Source of the DNA: Chitinophagaceae bacterium
GTDB taxonomy: Bacteria > Bacteroidota > Bacteroidia > Chitinophagales > REEL01
Direction of reading: 5' to 3'
Assembly (NCBI GenBank): GCA_007695095.1
Contig: REEL01000132.1
Location: 1-47,173 of the forward strand
Length of the DNA: 47,173 nucleotides
Shown here: positions 1-8,319 of the stretch, one piece after another
How the letters are laid out: every line of letters starts with the position of its first letter
Position numbering within the stretch: position 1 is the stretch's first letter
Program-made: the position numbers and the translations under genes
Notes under the pieces: generated by a model
Database searches by the model: none
What the model saw: only the letters and a program-made list of their open reading frames with translations
Told to the model about the DNA's origin: nothing

Positions 1-1317
1 GAAAATGCAGATATACTGATTCGAAACGGGAAAATTGTTTCCGTTGGTCAAAATATTTCAGCGCCTTCAAATGCCATTACAATAAATGGAAGCGGAAAGC
101 ATGTAACACCCGGATTAATAGACGAACATTCACACATTGCGATAAGTCGCGGAGTTAATGAATGGACACAGTCGAGCACTGCGGAAGTAAGAATTGGAGA
201 TGTAATAAATTCTGAGGATATAAATATCTTTCGCCAATTGGGAGGAGGAGTTACGATGGCTCAGCTTTTACACGGTTCTGCAAATGCAATCGGCGGGCAA
301 GCTCAATTGATAAAAATGCGCTGGGGCTCAACACCTGAAGAAATGAAAGTAGAAAATGCACCCGGCTATATTAAATTTGCTTTGGGAGAAAATGTAAAAC
401 AATCAAACTGGGGAGAAAGAAATACCATTAGATTTCCACAAACCAGAATGGGCGTTGAGCAGGTATATTATGATGCCTTCACCAGAGCTAAAGAATATCA
501 GGAGGAGTGGAGCAACTTTAACAGCCTCAACAGAAGACAAAGAGCAAATACAACTCCTCCGAGAAGAAGCCTTGAGCTGGAAGCATTAAGTGAAATTTTA
601 AATGAAGAACGATTTATATCCTGCCACTCTTATGTACAATCTGAAATTAATATGCTAATGAAAGCTGCGGAGGATTTGGGCTTTAGAGTTAGAATCTTTA
701 CCCATATTTTAGAGGGGTATAAAGTAGCAGATAAAATGAAAGAGCATGGAGCCGGCGGTTCCAGTTTTGCAGACTGGTGGTCATTTAAATTTGAAGTTAT
801 TGATGCAATCGCTCACAATGCGGCCATTATGAATGAAGTGGGGGTGATAACTGCCATAAACTCAGATGATGCAGAAATGGGAAGAAGGTTAAATCAGGAA
901 GCTGCAAAAACAGTGAAATATGGTGGAGCTTCTGAAGAAGATGCATTAAAAATGGTGACACTAAACCCCGCAATCTTGCTTCAGGTTGATAATCAAACCG
1001 GCAGTTTGAAAGCCGGGAAAGATGCAGATATTGTTATATGGTCTGATCATCCTTTGTCTATTTATGCTGTTGCTGAAAAAACATTTGTAGACGGAAGACT
1101 CCTTTATGATAGAGAAAGATTACCGGATATATTAGAAAGTATTGAAGATGAAAGGCATCGATTATCAAAAAGAATGTTAGAAGCAAAAGCGAATGGGGAA
1201 AGAGTCAGACAGCCTCAAAAACAACATCAACATATTTATCATTGCGATGACATACATGACTATCGCTTTGAACACCATTTGCATGATCACGGGCATGGGC
1301 ATGGACACGGACATTAG
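1..1317 (+). CDS. Amidohydrolase (imidazolonepropionase-like), 3' part, truncated by window edge
   Basis: The frame is open from base 1, so the gene begins outside the window; the visible part is 438 codons. It starts in the small beta-sandwich typical of amidohydrolases and reaches the first metal-binding motif GLIDEHSH (HxH at visible codons 43 and 45). Further candidate metal ligands are H209 (FISCHSYV), H235 (FTHILEG) and the Asp of INSDDAEM near codon 290. The fragment ends with the usual GSLKAGKDADIVIW segment that returns to the beta-sandwich. The family hydrolyses C-N bonds of cyclic or peptide-like substrates; the substrate cannot be read here, and in Bacteroidota such proteins are often exported. 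Odd: the last about 35 residues are very His-rich and end in a (HG)n tail, which may bind metal. An in-frame TTG at 238 is not the start because homologous sequence continues upstream. Confidence 0.88.
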   Translation, partial: ENADILIRNGKIVSVGQNISAPSNAITINGSGKHVTPGLIDEHSHIAISRGVNEWTQSSTAEVRIGDVINSEDINIFRQLGGGVTMAQLLHGSANAIGGQAQLIKMRWGSTPEEMKVENAPGYIKFALGENVKQSNWGERNTIRFPQTRMGVEQVYYDAFTRAKEYQEEWSNFNSLNRRQRANTTPPRRSLELEALSEILNEERFISCHSYVQSEINMLMKAAEDLGFRVRIFTHILEGYKVADKMKEHGAGGSSFADWWSFKFEVIDAIAHNAAIMNEVGVITAINSDDAEMGRRLNQEAAKTVKYGGASEEDALKMVTLNPAILLQVDNQTGSLKAGKDADIVIWSDHPLSIYAVAEKTFVDGRLLYDRERLPDILESIEDERHRLSKRMLEAKANGERVRQPQKQHQHIYHCDDIHDYRFEHHLHDHGHGHGHGH

Positions 1318-1759
1318 GCTTTAATGTGATTTTGGATAGGAGAAAACCTCCCCCTGCCTGTCATGCTGACGATAGGTAGCATCTCCGTATTTCCATTGAA
1401 CCTGTTAATTAATGGGTAGACAGGTGGCTGAGCGGAGTCGAAGTCAGCGGACTTGAAAATATTAAAATATAACTTAAGAAAATAGGCTTTGAACATTGAA
1501 TGCCAGCCGGAGAGAGTTTTACCCACATTATCCATTATCAATTTTTACTCCTTGGAATTTGGTCTCTTGGGTCTTGGTCTTCTTGGGACTTGCAAAGAAT
1601 ATTTTCCATCATAATTTTTACATAAACAGCTACCTTATTCCTTTCAGACTTTATAAACTTTCTACTTTCAACTTCTTCCCTTGAGACTTGGGTCTTTCAC
1701 TTGCCTACTGCCTACTGCCGCTGCCTACTTTCCCTTGGGTCTTCTTTCCTCCCCCCTCT
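1318..1759. repeat. Intergenic patch of dispersed repeat modules
   Basis: 442 bp without a credible gene. It holds short modules that recur in the gap at 40597-41091: 1359-1387 matches 40755-40783 at 27 of 29 bases; TGAGCGGAGTCGAA at 1429-1442 recurs inverted at 40616-40629; 1501-1516 (TGCCAGCCGGAGAGAG) matches 40655-40670 with one change; 1601-1620 equals 40681-40700 exactly. The right half is rich in CTTGGGACTTGG-type words related to the 73-bp repeats at 41029 and 42706, and 1702-1728 holds a short TGCCTAC tandem. The patch ends at the TAG stop of the minus-strand gene at 1760. Confidence 0.75.
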
Positions 1760-3784
1760 CTACTTTTTCCAAAGGCGTAATAGTAAAATTTCAAAAGCAA
1801 GAAAAAGCAGAGCAATAGCAATACACCATTTCCAAAAATCACTACCAAAGTTAAGGCTTACCATCGCCTTTTGAATTTCAGCGAATTTAGTAACCTCAAG
1901 AATTTCAAAATTTGTTTGCGGAAGATAATTTCTAAGCGTTGCAGCATCGACAAATGACATTTCGGATTCACTTCTGTCGTAGTTAAATGCCAGAACAGGA
2001 CTTTCACTTTGCTCAGGGATATCCAACGAATAAAATCCGGCTTCCGGGAGATCTTCTTCCAGATATAAGCGTATTCTTGAAGCCGCAGGCATTTGACCCG
2101 GAATTATTTCATAATCATTGCCACTTAAACGAATTGCCCTTTCAGTATCCGTTAAGCCAACGTCTAAATCTATTGTTTTAGATTTTCCAATCACGTAAGA
2201 AGTCGGATATCTGTTTGTGCTGCCAAGGGCTGCGTTTATCATTAACGGAACTATAATTGCATGCTGCTGAAAATCAGTCCACTCCTGATGCAGAGGTACT
2301 GCCGATACATACAAATTCCCCAGTCCTTTTCTGAACTGACTTACGAAAGGCTCCCCTCTTCTAAATTCGAGAACCGGTATCTCGTTTGTCGCTGCCCGGC
2401 CAATAGTGTAGTGCTTATGAGCCGTTGGAAGTGAGATATTCTCCGGTACACTTTCAAAAACCTGCCTGAAAATATCACTTTCTGTATTTAAAACATTCAC
2501 ATTTCTGCGACTTTCAGAAATCGACTGAAAAGGCCGTGCCTCTAAACGTCTTAAAAACTGATTGTAAGCAGATAAGTCAATTTCCCGGGCCGGAAATAAA
2601 AATACATTCCCACCTTCATTAACAAAGGTTTCCAGCGCATTGGACAAACCTGTCGGAACACTGTTTAAATGTTCCAGCACTATGAAATCATATTGTTGTA
2701 TAGTTGAATAATCGAGTTGCCTGACACCACGGTTATCCAGCTGAAAATAAGTCTCAGCAGTAAAGAGAGGAGATAAAAAACGACCGGGGTTGTTTTCATA
2801 AATTAGCAGTACATTGCTTCGGTCTTTTACATTGAAGCTAAAGTAATAATGATCGTCAAAATCGATTGGATAGTCATTAATCGATAAGCGTGCTTTGTGC
2901 CAGCCGGCTTCTTCCACCGTAAAGAAGACAGTATCTGTCAGGGTTCCGCTTCCTTCAATCCTAAAGTCACTAATCGCTTTTGTTTCATCATTTACAGACA
3001 GCGTTAGTCGGTTATTTCCGCTATCTCCTTCTCCATAGCGTCTGATTCTTACGATTACTTCAGCTGCCTCTCCCGGCCTTACTACCGGAGTATTCATCCA
3101 TACCGTATCTATTAATATATTTGCAGCCTGTTCACTTTTAATGGGAATCAAATATACCCTGTGAGAAGTGTCTGAGACTTCCTCCACAAAACTTCGCTGA
3201 AAATCTGATAGAATAAATCTTTTATAACTTTCTGCACCACTAACAGAAAAAGCATCTGCTTGTCTGTTTAACACCTGCCCCAAGGTTCGGCTTACAGGCG
3301 TTATTTCAACCTCTTCCAGCAACTCTAAAAATTCATCTCTGCTTACAAATCGCTGATGACGCCCTTCAAAATCATTCGTCAGTAATTGAAAGCGGTCATT
3401 AGGACCGGATTCCAAAGCAATTTGCTCAGCACCGGCAACCGCTTCCTGAAATAGTGGTCTGTCAACTCCTTCTACCTGCATGCTAAAAGAGTTATCTACA
3501 TATATGCTGATGTGATTTGAGCCGGTAGTGATTTCCGTATCATCTTCCGGTAAAAAAGGCTGGGCAAAGGCAAAAACCAAAAAGGCAACAGCCATTAATC
3601 TGGAAAACAAAACCAATAAATGCTTCACTTTTGAGCGGGCAGCTTTATCTTCTTTTATTTCTTTTAAAAAACGGGTATTTGAAAAATATATCGTTTTATA
3701 TCTGCGAAAATTAAACAAATGTATGATAATGGGTATTGCTAATAACAAAAGAGCCCAAAGGAATGCAGGATATAAAAATTGCAT
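1760..3784 (-). CDS. BatA-like double-transmembrane protein with vWA-like region
   Basis: 674 aa membrane protein. The N-terminus is the 'aerotolerance regulator' (BatA N-terminal) module: TM1 about residues 3-24, the conserved basic segment with RRYKTIYFSNTRFLK, then TM2 about 55-77. A von Willebrand A-like domain follows, with a MIDAS-type D97-x-S99-x-S101 (DNSFS). The middle has beta-rich domains, including a segment around 325-420 resembling the glutamine-amidotransferase-like fold of these proteins (VLLIYENNPGRF, then FVNEGGNVFLFPA). A final TM lies about 646-670. Family members in Bacteroidota occur in Bat/MoxR clusters or alone; here it is alone, 116 bp downstream of the acyl-CoA synthetase on the same strand. 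The role is probably envelope-related, but the precise function is unknown. The stop TAG at 1760-1762 abuts a repeat patch. Confidence 0.85.
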   Translation of the reverse strand: MQFLYPAFLWALLLLAIPIIIHLFNFRRYKTIYFSNTRFLKEIKEDKAARSKVKHLLVLFSRLMAVAFLVFAFAQPFLPEDDTEITTGSNHISIYVDNSFSMQVEGVDRPLFQEAVAGAEQIALESGPNDRFQLLTNDFEGRHQRFVSRDEFLELLEEVEITPVSRTLGQVLNRQADAFSVSGAESYKRFILSDFQRSFVEEVSDTSHRVYLIPIKSEQAANILIDTVWMNTPVVRPGEAAEVIVRIRRYGEGDSGNNRLTLSVNDETKAISDFRIEGSGTLTDTVFFTVEEAGWHKARLSINDYPIDFDDHYYFSFNVKDRSNVLLIYENNPGRFLSPLFTAETYFQLDNRGVRQLDYSTIQQYDFIVLEHLNSVPTGLSNALETFVNEGGNVFLFPAREIDLSAYNQFLRRLEARPFQSISESRRNVNVLNTESDIFRQVFESVPENISLPTAHKHYTIGRAATNEIPVLEFRRGEPFVSQFRKGLGNLYVSAVPLHQEWTDFQQHAIIVPLMINAALGSTNRYPTSYVIGKSKTIDLDVGLTDTERAIRLSGNDYEIIPGQMPAASRIRLYLEEDLPEAGFYSLDIPEQSESPVLAFNYDRSESEMSFVDAATLRNYLPQTNFEILEVTKFAEIQKAMVSLNFGSDFWKWCIAIALLFLAFEILLLRLWKK

Positions 3785-3900
3785 GCTGATTTTTTAAAAA
3801 CTTATTAACGTTATTTTATGAAACTAACAACGTGCACAAAGCGAAAAAGATTATAAAGTAAAAGCCTTTAGTTTTGCAAAAGGTCTCATATAAAGTTTTG

Positions 3901-5673
3901 TTAATTAGGGTTTTTGTAAATATTTTCTACTGTATCGGCATATTTTTCCATAATCACCTTTCGTTTTACCTTCATGGTGGGCGTGAGTTCCCCGCCTTCA
4001 ACAGACCATTCCTCCGGCATTAAAACAAACTTTTTAATTTGCTCGACTCGCCCAAATTCAGGGTTGAAGCGGTCTACTTCCGTTTGAAAAAGAGAAATCA
4101 CATCTGCATGCTCTACCATTTCTTTATGTGATTTGGCATTGACTCCATTTTTCATACACCAGTTTGATAGATTTATGAAAGAGGGTACTATCAAGGCTGA
4201 TACAAAGTTTTTATTTTCTCCGATAACGATAATCTGCTCTATATAAATAGATTCTTTGAATTTATTTTCTACCACCTGAGGGGCAACGTATTTGCCTCCC
4301 GAAGTTTTAAACAACTCTTTAATTCTGTCCGTTATTTTTAAAAACTTTCCGTCAATCCACTCTCCTTTGTCCCCTGTGTGCAACCATCCATCTTTATCTA
4401 TGGTTTCCGCAGTCAGGTCAGGGCGTTTGTAATAGCCCATCATCAAATTAGGTCCTCTGGCAAGAATTTCACCGGTTTCTTCGTCGATTTTTACTTCTAC
4501 TCCCGGTATAGGAACGCCCACGGTAGATAAATTATAATCTCCTTCTTCAAAACGGTTAAAAGTGATTACCGGAGAAGATTCCGTTTGTCCGTAACCCTCC
4601 CTAACATGTATGCCGGCAGCATTAAAAACTCTGGCAAGCCTCGGCTGAAGCGCTGCTGCACCACTGCAAATTCCAATAATCTCCCCTCCCAAAGCTTCTT
4701 TCCATTTGCTAAAAATGAGTTTTCGGGCAATATTTAACTGGAAATTATACATATTGCTGTTGTTTCCTTTTTCATCAAACTCAAGACCCAATTCAAGTGC
4801 CCAGAAAAAAAGTTTCTTTTTAATGCCTGTCAATTCATTGCCCTTGGCAACAATTTTGTCGTAAACTTTTTCTAAAAGTCTTGGTACACTGGTAAAAAAA
4901 TGAGGCTTAACTTCTTTTAAATTGTCTGCTATCGTTTCAAGATTTTCAGCATAATATACGGAAACACCTTTGTAGATATAGGTGTATAAAACCATTCTTT
5001 CAAAAATGTGACATAAAGGTAAAAAGCTGAGTGCTCTGTGTGCAGACTCTATCGGCAAACATTTTCCGGTTGACTCTATATTGCTAACTATATTGTAATG
5101 TGAAAGCATTACCCCCTTTGGAAGACCGGTAGTTCCGGAGGTATAAATAATTGTTGCCAAATCTTCAGAGGCTATAGTTGATTTTATGTTTTCTACTTCT
5201 GAAAGGTCAACATTCTTGCCCATTTCTGATAGTTTTGACCAGTGATCAGCACCTTCAATTTTATCAAAAGTAAAAATCCCTTTCAATGAGGGGATGTCGT
5301 TTTTTATGTTTTCAGCTTTTTGAAAAAGGTCTTCGTCAGAAACAAAAATCATTTTCACTTCCGAATCATTAAAGATAAATTTATAGTCAGACTCCGTAAT
5401 TGTCGGATAAACAGGGACATTCACGGCACCTATTTGCAGCATAGCTAAATCTACAATATTCCATTCCGGGCGATTATTTGAAATCATAGCTATCTTATCG
5501 CCTTTTTGGATGCCGTATTTTAACAAGCCGACACTCAATTCATTTACCTTGTCGATTATATCAGCAGAAGTGAGCTTCACCCATTTTCCATCGATTTTAG
5601 AAACTAAAGCATCATCCTGTGGATAATTTTCTTTTTGGTGATAAATAGCGTCAAAAAGGCGTTTAAATTCCAT
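3901..5673 (-). CDS. Long-chain fatty-acid--CoA ligase (AMP-forming)
   Basis: 590 aa, full length for the FadD15/FAA1-like branch of the ANL (acyl-adenylating) superfamily. It activates fatty acids to acyl-CoA via an acyl-adenylate. The phosphate-binding motif YTSGTTGLPKG is at residues 177-187. Further ANL motifs follow: GYGQTESSPV, the hinge segment WLHTGDKGEW and ITDRIKELFKTSGGKYV. The C-terminal lysine region TPTMKVKRK is present, giving a complete active site. No signal peptide is evident, so it is cytosolic or membrane-associated. It lies upstream of the BatA-like gene on the same strand and diverges from the ketoacyl synthase at 5914. The start ATG at 5671-5673 is the first in frame and is followed directly by conserved sequence. 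Confidence 0.93.
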   Translation of the reverse strand: MEFKRLFDAIYHQKENYPQDDALVSKIDGKWVKLTSADIIDKVNELSVGLLKYGIQKGDKIAMISNNRPEWNIVDLAMLQIGAVNVPVYPTITESDYKFIFNDSEVKMIFVSDEDLFQKAENIKNDIPSLKGIFTFDKIEGADHWSKLSEMGKNVDLSEVENIKSTIASEDLATIIYTSGTTGLPKGVMLSHYNIVSNIESTGKCLPIESAHRALSFLPLCHIFERMVLYTYIYKGVSVYYAENLETIADNLKEVKPHFFTSVPRLLEKVYDKIVAKGNELTGIKKKLFFWALELGLEFDEKGNNSNMYNFQLNIARKLIFSKWKEALGGEIIGICSGAAALQPRLARVFNAAGIHVREGYGQTESSPVITFNRFEEGDYNLSTVGVPIPGVEVKIDEETGEILARGPNLMMGYYKRPDLTAETIDKDGWLHTGDKGEWIDGKFLKITDRIKELFKTSGGKYVAPQVVENKFKESIYIEQIIVIGENKNFVSALIVPSFINLSNWCMKNGVNAKSHKEMVEHADVISLFQTEVDRFNPEFGRVEQIKKFVLMPEEWSVEGGELTPTMKVKRKVIMEKYADTVENIYKNPN

Positions 5674-5862
5674 GAGTTTCTATTTAGATAAATAAATTGT
5701 TTGTGAACATAAGATTAATGATGCTAAAGTTAAAATTTTTTTAAAAATTAGTTAATCCTGTATTTGTATTTCCTGTGATTTTCGGACGTTCAATTTCTTA
5801 AGTCCGGGCATTAAAAACAAGGTGAAATTTAAGCCTTCACAGTATTTATCTTTTCTCAATGG

Positions 5863-5892
5863 TTGAATTCAGCTTTGCAAACTGTATTTTTG
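5863..5892 (+). promoter_or_regulatory. Bacteroidota-type promoter for the ketoacyl synthase gene
   Basis: TTG at 5863-5865, a 19-base spacer, then TATTTTTG at 5885-5892. This fits the Bacteroidota -33/-7 consensus (TTG, 17-21 bases, TAnnTTTG). Transcription would begin a few bases downstream, leaving a short leader before ATG 5914. That argues against the in-frame TTG at 5863 being the start codon. Confidence 0.6.
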
Positions 5893-5913
5893 CAGCATAA
5901 TAAGTGCAAAAGT

Positions 5914-7092
5914 ATGAATGAAGAGAAGGGGATATTTATAGAGGATTATTCATCCGTTTCCTGCCTTGGCAAAGACAAAGAAAGTGTTTACCTGAATTGG
6001 TTAACAGATAAAACCGGCATTATTTCCAAAAATTTTCCGGACAAAACCTATGCTGTAGCACCATTAAATGATGAAGTTGAAAAAGCAATATCAGCCTATA
6101 TAGATAGTGACAAGACGCTTAAAAACATCGATCGGACAGCTGTTTTGGCAATGTACGCAGCAGAAAAACTAAAAGCATCCTGCCATACTTCCGACAAGCT
6201 GTGTATTAATATAGGTTCATCCAGAGGGGCAACGGCTGTTTTTGAGAAGTTATACAGGCAATTCATCAAGGATAAAAACTCTTTACCGCCTTATACTTCT
6301 CCACTTACAACCTTGGGAAATATATCGGGCTTTGTGCGTAAAGTTTTTGATAAAGAGGCTTTCATCTTTAGTCATTCTGTAACTTGCAGTACAGCTATGC
6401 AATCATTAGCGAATGGAGTGGCATGGCTGAAGTCAGAAATGGCAGATGTTTATATCGCCGGCGCCTCAGAGGCTCCCTTAACTCCTTTTACACTGGCACA
6501 AATGGATGCCCTGAAAATTTATTCTAAGCAACTGAATAATCCTTATCCCTGCAGGCCGCTTGAGTTTTTGGAAAACACTATGGTACTTGGAGAAGGGGCT
6601 TTTTTATTCAAACTAACTTACAGAAAGCCATCTGAAGTAGAAGGTTCTCCTGTGGAACTTTTATCGGTCGGTTACGCCTCCGAGGAGCCTCCGAATTTTA
6701 GTGGTATTCAGGATAGTGGAACGGCATTTAAAAAAAGCATGCTTATGGCGATGGAAAAACTACCAAAGGGAGAAAAACCTGATGCCATTTTATTGCATGC
6801 TCCCGGTACCATTAAAGGCGATAGAGCTGAAATGAATGCAATAGAGCATATTTTTGGCAATGAAAAACCACTTTTGATACCGTCAAAATGGAAAACCGGT
6901 CATTTATTGGGAGCGTCAGCAGCCATAAGTTTGGAATTAGCAATTCTAATGTTGCAAAAAGTTTTTATACCTTCTTTTCCATCTTATTTAACCAATGATA
7001 AAATTCTTTCAAAGCCAATCGAAAGTATAATGATTAATGCTGCAGGTTTTGGTGGGAATGCCGGTTCTGTAATTGTGAGAAAAAGACGGTAA
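5914..7092 (+). CDS. Stand-alone beta-ketoacyl synthase (KAS/thiolase fold)
   Basis: 392 aa from ATG 5914; the frame also opens at TTG 5863, but that codon lies in the promoter. KAS-type catalytic residues are visible: Cys158 in SVTCSTAMQ, His295 in LLHAPGT, and Lys325 and His330 in SKWKTGHLLGAS. The fold supports Claisen condensation of acyl-ACP with malonyl-ACP. The first His motif is HAPGT rather than the canonical HGT(S/G)T of FabF, and overall similarity to housekeeping FabF looks low, suggesting a specialised enzyme. Comparable stand-alone ketoacyl synthases occur in Bacteroidota aryl-polyene or flexirubin clusters, but no ACP, dehydratase, ketoreductase or aromatic-lyase gene is nearby, so that pathway is not supported. 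It ends 12 bp from the convergent ChrA gene. Confidence 0.82.
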   Translation: MNEEKGIFIEDYSSVSCLGKDKESVYLNWLTDKTGIISKNFPDKTYAVAPLNDEVEKAISAYIDSDKTLKNIDRTAVLAMYAAEKLKASCHTSDKLCINIGSSRGATAVFEKLYRQFIKDKNSLPPYTSPLTTLGNISGFVRKVFDKEAFIFSHSVTCSTAMQSLANGVAWLKSEMADVYIAGASEAPLTPFTLAQMDALKIYSKQLNNPYPCRPLEFLENTMVLGEGAFLFKLTYRKPSEVEGSPVELLSVGYASEEPPNFSGIQDSGTAFKKSMLMAMEKLPKGEKPDAILLHAPGTIKGDRAEMNAIEHIFGNEKPLLIPSKWKTGHLLGASAAISLELAILMLQKVFIPSFPSYLTNDKILSKPIESIMINAAGFGGNAGSVIVRKRR

Positions 7093-7104
7093 AAAGTAAA
7101 AAAA

Positions 7105-8292
7105 CTAAAATCCCCACTCCAAAATCAACCCGCCTATCAAAGCCATCACAATTAATAAAGGTGCGGGTAAGCGGGTGAATTGCAGCAATACAAAGGAAAG
7201 AGCAATTAGGAGAACATTTAGAAAATTTGTTTCCAATTCAAAAAACAGCAGAACGGCAGCAGAAATCACCAATCCGGAAGCAGCTGCATTTATTCCTTCC
7301 AGCGAGCGCACAACTACGGTAAATGTTTTCAGGTAATTCCAAAGTGGATAAGTAAAGAAAATCAATAAAGTTCCGGGTAAAAATATACCTACAGTTCCAA
7401 TTACAGAGCCCAATAATTGCCAGCTCCAACTACCGTCATTCATCGCTAAACCTCCGGCAAATGCAGCAAAGGAAAAAACCGGACCCGGCATAGCCTGTGT
7501 AATTCCGTAGCCGGTCATAAACTCCTCGGCAGACATATACTCGCGGTGATTCACAAATTGCTCGAGCATCATCGGTATTAAAACCTGTCCGCCCCCAAAA
7601 ATCAAACTGCCAAAACGATAAAAGTTTTCAAATAAAACAACCGGTTTATAATTTGTAAAAAGAGCTATTACACCGGTAAGTATAAAAATACCGGCAAAAA
7701 TTTTCAGATAATTCCAGTTGGGTTTAATCGGTAATCGGGTTTCCTTATTTTGTCCTTTTTCCTTATTCGTCATATTGGTAAGGACCCCTCCAACGATTAA
7801 GCTTGCCGGAAACACCCATGGAGAGCTTAGTAAAAGGGCTGCTATTACTGAAATGGCAGTTATAAACCAGGCCATTTGCGTTTTGACAACCTTGCTGGTA
7901 ATCTTAAAAGCTGCGTAAGAAACAAAACCTACCGCTACCGGATATATAAACTGCAGAAAGTCCAAAGACCACTGGTTTGCTTTAATATAGGTTATAAAAA
8001 AGGAAACTAAGGTCATAAAAGTAACCGCCGGCAAAAACCAAAAAAACAAAGTCAGCAATGCTATTCCCGGACCTCCTCTTTTCATTCCAATTGCTGTAAT
8101 CGTTTGAGTAGAAGTGGGTCCCGGAAGCAATTGGCAAAGGGCAGTCAGCTCCACTAATTCTTTTTCAGTAAGATAATTCCTTTTTTCAACTAACCTTTCA
8201 AGCATCATGGCCAAATGACCCTGAGGGCCTCCAAAAGCAGTCAGAGAAAGAATAAAAACATCCCTGAGGAAAACAGCATTACGTTTTCTCAT
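7105..8292 (-). CDS. chrA: Chromate-transporter family (ChrA/CHR) membrane protein
   Basis: 395 aa polytopic membrane protein with the duplicated CHR architecture. The first half carries FGGPQGHLAMM and LCQLLPGPTSTQ; the second half repeats the pattern with FGGGQVLIPMM and GITQAMPGPVFSFA. The PGP and FGG motifs in both halves are diagnostic of the long-chain CHR family. Members export chromate in proteobacteria; in most Bacteroidota the physiological substrate is not established, so chromate efflux is a family-level inference. It is 27 bp downstream of the 2OG-Fe(II) oxygenase on the same strand and is probably co-transcribed with it. Confidence 0.88.
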   Translation of the reverse strand: MRKRNAVFLRDVFILSLTAFGGPQGHLAMMLERLVEKRNYLTEKELVELTALCQLLPGPTSTQTITAIGMKRGGPGIALLTLFFWFLPAVTFMTLVSFFITYIKANQWSLDFLQFIYPVAVGFVSYAAFKITSKVVKTQMAWFITAISVIAALLLSSPWVFPASLIVGGVLTNMTNKEKGQNKETRLPIKPNWNYLKIFAGIFILTGVIALFTNYKPVVLFENFYRFGSLIFGGGQVLIPMMLEQFVNHREYMSAEEFMTGYGITQAMPGPVFSFAAFAGGLAMNDGSWSWQLLGSVIGTVGIFLPGTLLIFFTYPLWNYLKTFTVVVRSLEGINAAASGLVISAAVLLFFELETNFLNVLLIALSFVLLQFTRLPAPLLIVMALIGGLILEWGF

Positions 8293-8319
8293 GTATTGGG
8301 GTTCTGTTCTATAAGAGAC

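Noticed and set aside
1314-1684. Two short open frames (75 aa minus strand, 62 aa plus strand) in the first repeat patch
   Set aside because: They translate dispersed repeat and low-complexity sequence, lack recognisable features and overlap each other on opposite strands.
1702-1728. TGCCTAC tandem run as a possible CRISPR or regulatory array
   Set aside because: The units are only 7 bp with no spacers, and the run is imperfect; simple tandem repeat.
5863-5913. Longer N-terminus for the ketoacyl synthase from TTG 5863
   Set aside because: The TTG coincides with the -33 element and the next 17 codons would span the -7 element; ATG 5914 fits better.
3901-7092. Possible flexirubin or aryl-polyene gene cluster (acyl-CoA synthetase plus ketoacyl synthase)
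   Set aside because: The genes are divergent, and no ACP, ketoreductase, dehydratase, ammonia-lyase or acyltransferase gene is nearby.
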